Positions 55,601 through 64,000 of a DNA stretch of 64,000 bases are shown here, piece after piece (position 1 is the first letter of the stretch; every line of letters begins with the position of its first letter). The DNA lies in the NCBI RefSeq assembly GCF_000321225.1, contig NW_004450483.1:212347-276346 (forward strand), read 5' to 3'. The notes under the pieces were generated by a model. That model searched no databases, was not told the DNA's origin, and worked only from the letters and a program-made list of their open reading frames with translations. The position numbers were made by a program, and so were the translations under genes. The stretch comes from Odobenus rosmarus divergens. Taxonomy: Eukaryota; Chordata; Mammalia; Carnivora; Odobenidae.

Positions 55601-58600
55601 GAAAACATGTTTTTCACTAGGAAAACAAACACAAGTAAAGATTTTAGGTTCTTATTCACATATTTCATCAATACCCAGTTGCAGCTTCGTCCAGTTTAAC
55701 ATCTGTGAAATTAGGATGCATTTTACAATCTATAAATTTCACAATTATGGTTGGCAACAAATTTTCTTCCCTAGTGGTACATAAAATAATGGTGACTCTT
55801 AAAATTAATGATGCTATAGATTCAACAAGACACAGCATAAAACATTAAATACGCTATTCGGCAGTAAAACTCAAACTCTGAGATAATACTCAATTCATGT
55901 ATATACTGCCACTTAATCCCATAACTTTAACAGATAGATATGGTTCACCCAATTTCACAAGTAACTTAAATATACTAAAAAGATAACTTTCGTTGATCTT
56001 CATACAACCAATATTTTCGTTTTCATCCCTTTTTCATTGCAAAAATTATACATGTTTCTTAGGAAAATTCTCAAAGGGAGGAAACAAATAAAATCACCAA
56101 ATTTGTCACTATTAAAATACCACCACTATTAACAGTTTGACTCTTTTTCATTGTTTCTTTTACATAGAGAAGTTTTTACCTAGTTCTAAGCAATCATTCA
56201 GTATATATAATTTTTCTCCTGCCTTTACTTTTACTTAACATTACAAAACAAAACTATTTTTCTTACAAACCTGTAATACTGTTCAGCAGGGAACTTGGTC
56301 TTCAAAGATGTTAAATGTGTTTTTACTGTACCAAAATGTTCTCGAGCTTTCAAACACCTCTTTGGAACTGATCACAAAAAGATAATCAAACATAATAATA
56401 ATGAAAAATTTATCAAATTTCAAATACAGTTCTTCCTTAATAATCTATGCAGTCTATCTGGACATAAATCAACTTTAAAAAAAAAAAAATCTCATGACCA
56501 AATGCAGGGTATGCATCTCTTCTTTTCAACCTGGCTCTCAAAATTTCATCTTTAGTTTCCCTACTGATTTACCAACACTAAAAAACAGACAAAAATTTGC
56601 TGAAAGGGAATACTTTAGCAGACAAGTCAGTAAGCTGTCCTAAATAATGTCATCCTTAAAGGACCATGTACCAGCTGCTATTCCTAGTCAGTCCTTAAAG
56701 GACACCTTATTTGGACAGCTTCTAGCTCCCATATTTGGTCAAAAAGAAGCTTTATCAAATATTCTCAATGTGACCAATTCCATACCACTGAGAAAAATGA
56801 CTTGCCTCTGACACTTGTACATTACAACATGGTATCATTCTCTGACTAAAAATATATTTCAGCTCTTTCAGTTGTGCTGGCTGTATCTTACAATGAAGGT
56901 TCCATGTTTAAACTTATCATACCTGATCTCCATTCAAGGGGGTGACTGTAAACACATTAGGAACATTTTACACTGGCCATTTATCTACAAATGCATATTC
57001 AACCATATTCAATGAATGAAAGATTGGGTTTAAAAGGAAGAGAGCCAAATAAAAGCTAGATACACAAGAGAGCTACAAAACTATTACAATTACCACATTA
57101 TAATTACGTTATCACGTTACTCTGTGAAAGTGGAAGCTCAACCATAACACACAGAATTCTGTAACCATATAAAATGCTCAACTCACCTACTTCTCCAATT
57201 TTTACTCACCACAGAACACGAGGGACATTGTTCTTAATAAAATGACACAGACTTGAAATGTTTTCTAAATGGAAATTAACTCTTTTAACTCTTTAAATAA
57301 CTCTTTTAAATGACTGATAAACTGGATCTTAAAAAAACCCTTCAAAATCAAAAGAACTTACTGTCCTGAAAACCAGCACCCTGATGGACCCCTTGCAGTA
57401 GAGTTAAGATCTCTCGAGCTGTTTGTTCTAAACTCTGTACAACTTTTCGGATTTCCTAGAGAGATTAAAAATCAAAGTAACAGATAAACTCATAATTATT
57501 ATCAGAACCTCAAGCCAAATAAACCAGATAGCATAGATTAAATATCTATGACACCTTCACAGACATTCAAAACTCTGACAATCTTTACAAGGACTGAACC
57601 GGTGCAGAAAATATCCAGGTTTGAATCCTGACTTTGCCACTTCCTTCCTCTGTGAGAGCTTCAAGAGGTTACTAAAAAGCCTGAGATCTCTCACGTAGCC
57701 TTCAAAGGATAATCGCCACCCAACCCAAATATCCCACTGAAACACTATAAATGTTAAAAGAGATAAGGTATCTGAAAGTAATTTGTAAAAAGAAGAATGC
57801 AGTGCAATACAAAGACTGGGTAGTTTTCAATCATTTTACAAATATTCACTGAGCATACTTAGGTGCGAAGCATTGTGTAAATACTGAGTACCCAACTAGA
57901 CAGTCCTTTCCATCTCGCAGTTTAGAGCATAATGGGGGGAGACAGGCGTTTAAAAAATACGGATCGCACAAATGTTTTTAATGTGAATGCGCTACTAAAA
58001 AACACGACAGGAAAAGGATCATTCAGACTGTGAGATCAAGGATACGAATACGAGATAACCAGGAAAAGAAAGGAAAGATGCGAATTCCAGGAAAAGCAGA
58101 CAGTACATGTAGAAGTCCTGAGGCAAGAAACTATGCGGAACTACAGGAATGAAAGAGAAGTTAACTAAACATAATACACAACGGAAGATGGCGTAAAATG
58201 AGATGGGGTTAGGGGAGGAGACACCTGTGGGCCACAGCAGAGCCCGGATTAATATTCTATGTGGAATAAGAAGCCACAGGAGAGTTTTAAAGAGAAGAGG
58301 CCACACGTGCTCTTAAGGCAACAACAAACACATGAGATGCGTGTTGTCTTGATTCCAAGCGCAGAGCCTTCGGTAGAAACAAGCGCCAAAAAGGAGAAAG
58401 ACTGACACTCAAACGAGATTGGCGATGCTGAGGAGCCGAGACTCGAACACAGAATCAGGACAAGGTAGCAGAATCGCGGGTGGGGGAGGAACATGCCCTA
58501 AGCTGAAATAAGTGGGGAAGCAACCCACCCCCGGAGGCTTCCCCACCGCTCGAGACAGAGCGACAGAGGAGGGCCGAGCGATGTGGCCCAGCAAGCAAGG

Positions 58601-58700
58601 AATGGGAAAGGGGAGGGGAAGAGAGGGGGCTCGCCTCTCGGATGTCCTGCTCGGCAGCCAAAAAGCCCTGCAGCTCCACGAAGATCTCGCTCACAGACAT
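52413..58700 (-). CDS. TSN: Translin, six coding exons (span)
   Basis: Translin is an all-helical single-stranded DNA/RNA-binding protein. It forms octamers and, with TRAX (TSNAX), the C3PO endonuclease, which helps activate RISC by removing passenger strands and acts on tRNA and microRNA precursors; the catalytic residues are in TRAX. The joined CDS is complement(52413-52646, 53441-53520, 54402-54517, 56271-56367, 57362-57455, 58635-58700), 687 nt, 228 residues, the usual mammalian length. The start is MSVSEIFVELQGFLAAEQD. Basic region B1 (residues 56-64, KRCLKAREH) is in exon 3 and B2 (86-97, RFHEHWRFVLQR) is at the exon 3/4 join, both intact. The reported leucine-zipper region (177-212) is in exon 6. 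The C-terminus is TAAACAEK; from memory human has V in place of that A. No stop or frameshift. Introns 2-5 are GT-AG; intron 1 is GC-AG. Two SINEs lie antisense in introns 4 and 5. The CpG-island promoter suggests housekeeping expression. Confidence 0.97.
52647..53440 (-). other. TSN: TSN intron 5
   Basis: 794 bp, GT-AG, donor GTAAGA. Contains one short-type Can-SINE antisense to the gene, ending about 33 bp from the donor. Confidence 0.93.
53293..53407 (+). repeat. Short-type Can-SINE in TSN intron 5
   Basis: Antisense to TSN. TSD AAAAAGCAAATGGCA at about 53278-53292 and 53408-53422. Tail of AAAATAAAATAAAATATT plus A-run. Confidence 0.95.
53441..53520 (-). CDS. TSN: TSN exon 5 (residues 125-151)
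   Basis: 80 nt; completes Ile125 (A in exon 4, TT here) and reads EPDREKGFHLDVEDYLSGVL to ASEL. Donor GT at 53440-53439; acceptor AG at 53522-53521. Confidence 0.97.
53521..54401 (-). other. TSN: TSN intron 4
   Basis: 881 bp, GT-AG, donor GTAAGT. Holds a full Can-SINE antisense to the gene and an AT-repeat patch near 53590-53612. Confidence 0.93.
53932..54110 (+). repeat. Can-SINE in TSN intron 4
   Basis: Antisense to TSN. TSD AATAATAAGCAGA-like at about 53919-53931 and 54113-54125. Confidence 0.94.
54402..54517 (-). CDS. TSN: TSN exon 4 (residues 86-125)
   Basis: 116 nt. The first base completes Arg86 (AG|A); it reads FHEHWRFVLQRLVFLAAFVV and on to VTEILG, with the last A starting Ile125. 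Contains most of basic region B2. Acceptor GCAG, donor GTAAGT. Confidence 0.97.
54518..56270 (-). other. TSN: TSN intron 3
   Basis: 1753 bp, GT-AG, the longest intron. No Can-SINE, but an old hAT element lies at 55314-55508. Otherwise AT-rich unique sequence. Confidence 0.93.
55314..55508. repeat. hAT-type DNA transposon in TSN intron 3
   Basis: Terminal inverted repeats CAGGGGTCAGCAAAC and GTTTGCCAACCCCTG flank about 195 bp. CCTTACAG/CCTTAAAT at 55306-55313 and 55509-55516 fit an eroded 8-bp hAT TSD. Charlie-like; family not named with confidence. Confidence 0.85.
56271..56367 (-). CDS. TSN: TSN exon 3 (residues 54-86)
   Basis: 97 nt. Completes Ile54 and reads PKRCLKAREHFGTVKTHLTS to AEQYY, with the first two bases of Arg86. 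Basic region B1 is intact. Donor GTTTGTAAG is weaker than the others; acceptor AG at 56369-56368. Confidence 0.97.
56368..57361 (-). other. TSN: TSN intron 2
   Basis: 994 bp, GT-AG. No Can-SINE or other clear repeat was recognised. Confidence 0.93.
57362..57455 (-). CDS. TSN: TSN exon 2 (residues 23-54)
   Basis: 94 nt, reading EIRKVVQSLEQTAREILTLL to GFQD plus the first base of Ile54. Acceptor CTCTCTAG; donor GTAAGT. Confidence 0.97.
57580..57790 (+). repeat. MIR-like fragment in TSN intron 1
   Basis: AGGTTTGAATCCTGACTTTG, then CCACTTCCTTCCTCTGTGAG resembles sense MIR. Moderately diverged. Confidence 0.6.
57832..58090 (-). repeat. L2-like fragment in TSN intron 1
   Basis: ACAAATATTCACTGAGCATAC, then GAAGCATTGTGTAAATACTG and GGGGGGAGACAGGCGTTTAA follow antisense L2 3' block order. 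Diverged. Confidence 0.5.
58635..58700 (-). CDS. TSN: TSN exon 1, coding part (residues 1-22)
   Basis: Reads MSVSEIFVELQGFLAAEQDI then RE, from the ATG at 58700-58698 in GCGCCATGT context (G at -3). It ends in GAG followed by GC. An in-frame TGA lies upstream with no intervening ATG, which supports this start. Confidence 0.96.
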
Positions 58701-58788
58701 GGCGCCGGCTGCACAACAATCAGCCAGTGCGGCGAGTGTGGCCGCGGAAAAGCGTTTCAGAGACAACCAGCGCAGTCAGTCGCAACGC

Positions 58789-58810
58789 CCGCCGCCGCCG
58801 CCGCCGCCGC
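58789..58810. repeat. (CCG)7 tract in TSN promoter/5' UTR
   Basis: Seven perfect CCG units (CGG on the gene strand), 89-109 bp upstream of the TSN start codon. Confidence 0.92.
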
Positions 58811-59110
58811 GTCCACCGGGCCCTGCGCTACGGACGTCGCTGGGGCCCTCCAAGGTCCGCGGCGCGCAGGATACAGGGCTGTCTGCCGTGCTGCCTGATG
58901 TGCCGCCCGCCGCTTCCGGAGCGCGCCCCCGGAGCCGACGCACGTGCCCAGGGAGCGGGAAAGAAAGGAGGGGGGGGGCTTCCAGCTGGGGACTTTTCGG
59001 ACAGGCATCGCGGAGAACAGCCCGCGAAGTGGGGAGGAGGATCATCCCTCGGGACACGTGGGCCTGCGGGGGCGGGGCGGGCTTGGAGGTGGTGCGAGCG
59101 AGCGCACCTC

Positions 59111-59926
59111 TTAGCTTACGCGTTTGTGTTATGCTGAGTGGGAAGTGAGGGCGAGAAATGCTTCAATGCTGAAGAGTATGCGTAAAAAGCCAGGTGCAGA
59201 AAACTGTAGCGAGATTGCAATTTTCGTGAAGAAACAGGAAAAACTGCATTCATATTTGCAAAAAGCACACGGGAAATAAAAGTGTGTAGGACCGTGAGAG
59301 TAGGGGATGGATTGCGAGCGAAATTTTTTTAACGTTTTCCCTGTATGACTATAATCTATTTAAATTATATGAATTTTTTAAGCGTGTGTGGTGGGAAGTT
59401 TCTCTTCCACTCAACTAACACCTTTAACCCAATTCCCCTTGAGGCAAGGGCTGTAATGATTTCTTGTCCTTGCGGACGTATTACTCCGTACATCTACCCT
59501 ACAAGTAGAAATGTGTATGTGTGCGTTCTGTCAACCTTTAAATAGATACTATGAGAGCCAAATGAGCGTTTGAGATCAAAGAATTGAAATTCGGTGAGCA
59601 CAGACTTCAGCAATAGCCAAAAAAGTGTCCCGCCTGCAGGGTGAAAGCAAGGAATTGTTTGGTTTTGGGGAGGGGGGCCCACATGACTTTGATAAAAGGA
59701 AAAAAAATGTTAATTTATACTAACAGGCTAAGGGCTAGGCCGCTTTTGGTTACACGGTGATGACTACTTCTATTGTTCTTGACAAACGATGCTATTCTTG
59801 GTTTACATTAACTATTGCGTCTAAGGAAAGTCCACAACCAAGAGTCTTATGATTGGGAAGCTCATGGTTCCGTTGACTTTAGGAACAATTGGTTGTGAAA
59901 CAATTGCTTCTGGACCAGTCCAAGTT
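59111..59926. other. Unannotated upstream stretch
   Basis: The region beyond the CpG island has no recognised gene or SINE. Small ORFs only. Confidence 0.4.
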
Positions 59927-60107
59927 TTTTGTTTGTTTGTTTGTTTAGATTTATTTATTTTAGAGAGAGCAGGAGCGAGCAGGGGGGAGGAGCAAAAGGA
60001 GAGGGAAAGAAATCCTCAAGCAGAGCCTGGGATCCCAGGACCCCCAGACCATATCCCCAGGGGAAATCAAGAGTCAGTCGCTCAACCTACTGAGCCACCC
60101 AGGAGCC
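59927..60107 (-). repeat. Can-SINE, minus strand, shortened
   Basis: (GTTT)n plus AGATTTATTTATTTTAGAGA at the left; GAGCCACCCAGGAGCCC at the right. The flanks are TGGACCAGTCC (59911-59921) and TGGACTGGTCC (60110-60120). Confidence 0.92.
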
Positions 60108-60499
60108 CTTGGACTGGTCCTTTTTTTCCAGTTCAAGTGTTCATTAGCCATTTGTTGTAGAAAGGAAAATGGAGCTTTTCTGGAAATGGAGTCTCTCATG
60201 TCCAGAAGTGTATACAATCCACAGTAGGCTGCACTCTCCAAACGAATTAAAATGATTACTTATTTCAACTAGGTGAAATTTGTTTGCTTTGTGTGAGAGG
60301 TTATTCGAAAACTTTACATGAAGGACATTGTATCTTCATTATACTTCTGTGAAGTGGATATTCGTGTTACCTTATAAAGAGTCGACCAAATCACTTTTTT
60401 CGAAAAATCTAAGTGGTTTTAAGCAGCCCCTGAGTGTCTTTTCTCATTTGTCATGTTAGAATTAATAACACCTATCTCTAAAAGTTTGGAGAATTATAA

Positions 60500-60637
60500 A
60501 TGTGTGCAAAAGACTACTTTCTGTCCCTATGAATTTGACTCTTCTAGGTACCTCATAGAAGGGGAATCATAAGGTATTTGTCTCTTTGTAACTGGCTTAT
60601 TGCACTTACAATAATGACTTCAAAGTTCATCAGTTCT
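60500..60637 (-). repeat. Old L1M fragment, antisense, left of SINE
   Basis: TCTAGGTACCTCATAGAAGG, then CTTTGTAACTGGCTTATTGC is a familiar antisense L1M order. Continues at 60849. Confidence 0.8.
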
Positions 60638-60848
60638 GGGGCACCTGGGTGGCTCAGTCGGTTAACTGGCTGCCTTCAGCTCGGATCATGATTCCCAGCG
60701 TCTTGGGACCCAGTCCTGGACAGGACTCCTTGCTCAGTGGAGAGTCTGCCTCTCCCTCTCCCTCTGCTGCTCCCACTGCTTCCGCTCTCTCCCTCTTGCT
60801 CTCTCTTTCAAATCAATAAATAAAGTCTTAAAAACAACCACACAAAAA
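60638..60848 (+). repeat. Can-SINE inside old L1
   Basis: Head GGGGCACCTGGGTGGCTCAG; the TSD AAAGTTCATC at 60622-60631 recurs at 60849-60858. Confidence 0.94.
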
Positions 60849-61110
60849 AAAGTTCATCTATGTTGTACCATGTATCAGAATTTCATTCCTTTTTAAGGCT
60901 GAATAATATTCTGCTTTATGTATATACCACATTTTGTTTATCCATTCATCCTTCAGTGGAAATTTGGTTTGTTTCCTACTTTTGGCTATTATGAATGATG
61001 CTGCTATGAACATAGCTGTGCAAATATTTCCTGCTTTCAATGCTTTTAAGTACATGATGTTAACCTTAAAAATAAAACTGCTGATTATTTTACCACCAAA
61101 AGATGGGTTT
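60849..61110 (-). repeat. Old L1M fragment, antisense, right of SINE
   Basis: CATTCCTTTTTAAGGCTGAA, then ATCCATTCATCCTTCAGTGG and TATGAATGATGCTGCTATGA. The 137-codon minus-strand ORF through here (60858-61271) ends in L1-like text and is not a gene. Confidence 0.8.
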
Positions 61111-61419
61111 GTTGGGGAATGACAGAGAATTGCAATCCAGGACAAACAAGCTGTGGCAAAACTATAGGCAAATCTGAAGAACAAAGGAGAGGAATGCTTT
61201 TGTAGAGGAAAGTGAGAAGTTGGGAGGGGAGGAAAGCCTTTCTTCCTCCTACTAGAGTAGTAAAATAGCATCTACATGTAAGATCAGTCTCTTTCTATTG
61301 GACTTGCAATTGACTACAGTGGTAGGGCAGGAGAGCTCTCCCTCCCAAACCTCCCAATCCCATTTTAGTGAGGTTTCCCTTTACGAATTTTCACAATAAC
61401 CCGAAGTGGTGTAATTTTT

Positions 61420-61613
61420 TTAAAAATTTTATTTATTTATTTATTTGAGAGAGAGAGAGAGCCGTGCAAGTGCCAGTGGGGGAGGGGCCAGTGGGGGGGA
61501 GGAGATGGAGAGAATCCCAAGCCGACTCTACCCTGAGCGCAGAGCCCAACATGGGGCTCAGTCTCACCACCCATGAGATCATGACCTGAGCCAAAACCAA
61601 GAGTTAGGTGCCC
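61420..61613 (-). repeat. Can-SINE, minus strand, older
   Basis: AAAAATTTTATTTATTTATT to AGAGTTAGGTGCCCC. The head is partly deleted (no GAGCCACCCAGG). It abuts the TSD of the next SINE. Confidence 0.9.
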
Positions 61614-61630
61614 CTATAAGCTCATTTTTT

Positions 61631-62010
61631 TTTTTTTAAGATTTTATTTATTTGTTTGATGGGACGCCTGGGTGGTTCAGTCGGTTAAGCAGCTGCCTTC
61701 GGCCCGGGTCATGATCCCAGGGTCCTGGGATCGAGTCCTACATCGGGCTTCTTGCTCAGCAGGGAGCCTGCTTCTCCCTCTCTCTCCCTGTGCTTGTGCT
61801 CTCTCTGTCAAATAAATACAATATTTAAAAAAAAGATTGTATTTATTTGTTAGAGAGAGAGAAAGAACACATGAAAGGGGGAAGGGTCAGAGGGAGAAGC
61901 AGACTCCCCGCTGAGCAGGGAGCCCGATGCGGGACTCAAGATCCCAGGACTCCAGGATCATGACCTGAGCCGAAGGCAGTCGTCTAACCAACTGGGCCAC
62001 CCAGGCGCCC
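61631..62010 (-). repeat. Can-SINE, minus strand, split by a nested SINE
   Basis: Outer element. Perfect 17-bp TSD CTATAAGCTCATTTTTT at 61614-61630 and about 62011-62027. Its tail region is interrupted by an opposite-strand SINE at 61660-61833. Confidence 0.95.
61660..61833 (+). repeat. Can-SINE nested inside a SINE
   Basis: Opposite orientation to its host. Flanked by AGATTTTATTTATTTGTTT (about 61639-61657) and AGATTGTATTTATTTGTTA (61834-61852), the host's tail sequence duplicated on insertion. Confidence 0.95.
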
Positions 62011-62027
62011 CTATAAGCTCATTTTTT

Positions 62028-62262
62028 AATTGAAGTATATAGTTGGCATACAATATGATATTAACTTCAGGTGTACAGTAAGTCTAGTTACCATCGGTCA
62101 CCATACATAGTTATTACAATATTATCAACTATATTCCCTATGATGTACTTTATACCCCCATAATTTATTTTTTTTATAACTGGAAGTTTGTACCTCTTAA
62201 TCCCCTTCACCTATTTCACCCATCCCCCCACAGCTCAAATTGAAACATCGTAAGATGATAAT
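62028..62262 (-). repeat. L1 fragment, antisense
   Basis: TTGAAGTATATAGTTGGCAT, then TTCAGGTGTACAGTAAGTC, then CCATACATAGTTATTAC and ATAACTGGAAGTTTGTACC. Classic antisense L1 block order. Confidence 0.85.
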
Positions 62263-62283
62263 TCTTAAGATAGTGCTTTATAG

Positions 62284-62469
62284 GGACGCCTGAGTGGCTC
62301 AGATGGTTAAGCGTCTGCCTTCGGCTCGGGTCATGATCCCAGGGTCCTGGAATCGAGCCCAGCATCGGACTCCCTGCTCAGCGAGGGGCCTGCTTCTCCC
62401 CCTACTCATGTTCTCTCTCTTTGTATCTTTGTCTCGAATGAATAAAATAAAAAAATCTTTAAAAAAAAA
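62284..62469 (+). repeat. Can-SINE (tandem pair, left)
   Basis: Perfect 17-bp TSD AAGATAGTGCTTTATAG at 62267-62283 and 62470-62486. Confidence 0.96.
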
Positions 62470-62489
62470 AAGATAGTGCTTTATAGAGA

Positions 62490-62670
62490 GGCGCCTGGGT
62501 GGCTCAGTCATTAAGCGTCTGCCTTCAGCTTGGGTTATGATCCCAGTGTCCTGGAATCGAGCCCTGCATCGGGCTCCCTGCTCAGCGGGAAGCCTGCTTC
62601 TCCCTCTCCCGCTCCCCCTGCTTGTGTTCCTTCTCTCTATGTCAAATAAATAAATAAAATCTTTTTTTTA
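62490..62670 (+). repeat. Can-SINE (tandem pair, right)
   Basis: A different subfamily (GGAAGCC/CCCTGCTTGTG). The left flank is the copy at 62470-62486; the right flank AAGTGCTTTATAG is at about 62675-62687. Confidence 0.95.
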
Positions 62671-62799
62671 AAAAAAGTGCTTTATAGATTTACATTATAG
62701 AAATGTTAATTCTATTAGAAAATTGTCTCCATCTTGTTTATTTCTACATAGTGAAAGCAGAGTATGCTCCTAAGGTGGGCTGAATTACCCATCACCTCA

Positions 62800-62860
62800 C
62801 CCTACTGAGAACTTTTCTCAGTGCCTGTCAAACACTCAATAGATATGTGGTGAATGAATC
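62800..62860 (+). repeat. MIR/L2-like 3' fragment
   Basis: CTCAGTGCCTGTCAAACACTC, then AATAGATATGTGGTGAATG. Short and diverged. Confidence 0.4.
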
Positions 62861-62929
62861 ACCTTTACCAAATTGCCCTGCAGTACAGTTGTAACCACCA
62901 CACTCTGTTTTAATGTGTAAATGTGTTTT

Positions 62930-63069
62930 GGGGTGGTGGGGAGAGAATCTTAGGCTCCACACCCAGTGCAGAACCTGATGCAGCACTTGATCTCATGGCC
63001 CTGAGATCATGACCTGAGCTGAAATCAAGAGTCAGGTATTTAACTAACTGAGCCATGCAGGTGCCCCTA
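62930..63069 (-). repeat. Can-SINE, minus strand, diverged and truncated
   Basis: Body GATCATGACCTGAGCTGAAATC and head GAGCCATGCAGGTGCCCC; the CT-rich part is mostly lost. The flanks TGTAAATGTG and AAATGTAGAC are only weakly alike. Confidence 0.88.
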
Positions 63070-63079
63070 AAATGTAGAC

Positions 63080-63300
63080 ATTGTTCATGTGATTTTATTT
63101 GTGGAATGTGCATGCCATATTCATTAACCCAGTCAGTCGCTTATCAAAGGCTATTTTGTTTGGTTCCAGTTCTTTCTGTTATAAATAGCATTGTGATAAA
63201 CGTCGTTGTAAGCCCTTATCAAGATTTAAAATCAATTTTAATAGGTCCTATTTTTAAAGTTCTTGATATATTTTGCCAAATCACTACCCGGAGAGATTAA
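63080..63300 (-). repeat. Old L1 fragment, antisense
   Basis: CAAAGGCTATTTTGTTTGG, then CCAGTTCTTTCTGTTATAAA and TAGCATTGTGATAAACG resemble antisense L1 3' text. Confidence 0.6.
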
Positions 63301-64000
63301 ACTAATTTCCACTCCCCTGCCCACCAGAGCCTGAAGGAGCCAACTTGGCTGCAATCTTCCCAATGTGAATATTAACACTGCAAACATTCTAGGCTAATTT
63401 CAGGGGGAAATTATACCTCTGCTAATAGCATGGAAAACTATGTAAGGGGTGATGCACTCCTGCAAGGTTCTTTGAAGGGCAAAAAGGGGTGGAAACCAAA
63501 GACTGGTTGGGCGTCATTGTCGCAGTCCAAGAGCAAGGAAAAGGGGTTAGGGAATCAGAGAAAGATGGAGAATAGGAGACGGGCCTCAGGTTTTGTCTCA
63601 TTTGTACCCACAGGATTTTATAAGAGATGACAGAGTGACAACATGGAGAGGTCAGTGTCATTGAAAGAATTTAACACTTATATTTCCCAAGAGGACAGGG
63701 CACACCATGCCCTGAAGAGGACCACATGGGGAAGCGCCAGGTTTAGTCAGGAGGCAGAAGCAGGACTGAGGGAAAGCCTGAGCCAGAGCCTTTATGGGGT
63801 TTCTGCAGGAAAGGCAAAGCAGGGCAGGGGAACCAGCTTAGGACTGGCTAGCTTGATTAATCCTAAGGGACTTTAGGCTGGTACCTGGCCATGGCATGAT
63901 TTCGGGTCAGGCTAAAATCTTGACTTGGCATATGAGCTGGATGAGGAAGCAGCATAAGAAAGATGTGCTCCAGGCTGAGCTTTTTGAAATCTCTAAGAAT
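63301..64000. other. Unannotated stretch at the window edge
   Basis: No gene was recognised. ORFs of 66-79 codons show no family resemblance. In human NIFK lies beyond TSN on this side, but none of its exons is seen here. Confidence 0.4.

Larger units (their letters stand above)
57456..58634 (-). other. TSN: TSN intron 1, GC-AG type
   Basis: 1179 bp. The gene-strand 5' end is GCGAGC, not GT; the 3' end is a normal pyrimidine tract plus AG. No GT close by restores the frame. It contains MIR-like text near 57590-57780 and L2-like text near 57832-58080. Confidence 0.85.
58490..59110. promoter_or_regulatory. TSN: CpG-island promoter region of TSN
   Basis: CpG-dense, GC-rich segment around exon 1. 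Plus-strand motifs: CTTCCGGA (ETS-like) at 58913-58920, CACGTG (E-box) at 58941-58946 and 59055-59060, and GGGGGCGGGGCGG (GC box) at about 59068-59080. No TATA box is seen, as usual for housekeeping promoters. The exact transcription start cannot be read from sequence. Antisense ORFs of up to 184 codons here are GC-driven shadows. Confidence 0.75.

Noticed and set aside
58455..58766. N-terminal extension of translin upstream of the ATG
   Set aside because: The extended frame starts at TTG, not ATG, and an in-frame TGA lies a few codons further up; the 228-residue form matches the known protein.
58512..59148. Plus-strand ORFs of 128-184 codons in the CpG island
   Set aside because: Arg/Ala/Gly-rich text from GC-rich promoter DNA, antisense to TSN exon 1, with no family match.
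570..63069. Possible tRNA genes from tRNA-like heads
   Set aside because: They are the lysine-tRNA-derived heads of Can-SINEs; none folds as an intact tRNA with a proper acceptor end.

Overview
The window is nuclear DNA from a mammal, and specifically from a carnivoran. About fifty copies of the lysine-tRNA-derived carnivore SINE (Can-SINE, SINEC type) lie on both strands. They have the head GGCGCCTGGGTGGCTCAG, a CT-rich body and an AAATAAATAAA tail, and many still have nearly perfect target-site duplications (TSDs). The 3' end of a carnivore-type L1 is also present. The young subfamilies resemble those of arctoid caniforms (bears, seals, mustelids), but I cannot name a species.

Only one functional protein-coding gene is supported: TSN (translin), on the minus strand. 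All six coding exons can be read between 58700 (start codon) and 52413 (stop codon). They splice in frame to 687 nt, or 228 codons plus stop, the known length of mammalian translin. A CpG-rich promoter with GC-box, E-box and ETS-like motifs and a short (CCG)n tract lies at about 58490-59110. The 3' UTR probably runs to an AATAAA signal read on the minus strand at 50505-50510 and is free of SINEs. Intron 1 appears to use a GC-AG splice pair; the other four introns are GT-AG. A truncated, frameshifted retrocopy of a SERF1-like gene, with its own TSD, sits inside an old L1 at about 15378-15692.

Layout: 1-50 kb is intergenic DNA downstream of TSN. It holds Can-SINEs, old L1M, L2 and MIR fragments, MaLR-like LTRs, hAT (MER5A, MER20) and Tigger DNA-transposon remnants, and several microsatellites. 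One microsatellite, a (GAAA)n tract grown from a SINE tail, contains a 50-N assembly gap. 50.5-58.7 kb is TSN. 58.7-59.1 kb is its CpG-island promoter. 59.1-64 kb is repeat-rich DNA upstream of TSN. In human the next gene on that side is NIFK and the downstream side is a gene desert; this agrees with the window, but synteny was not tested here.

I found no undescribed biological system. The most notable signals are the GC-AG intron in TSN, the SERF1-like retrocopy, repeated tandem SINE insertions with three copies of one target site, a SINE nested in a SINE, and a few repeat-free AT-rich stretches that may be conserved non-coding elements. Repeat family names come from recognition, not a database search.
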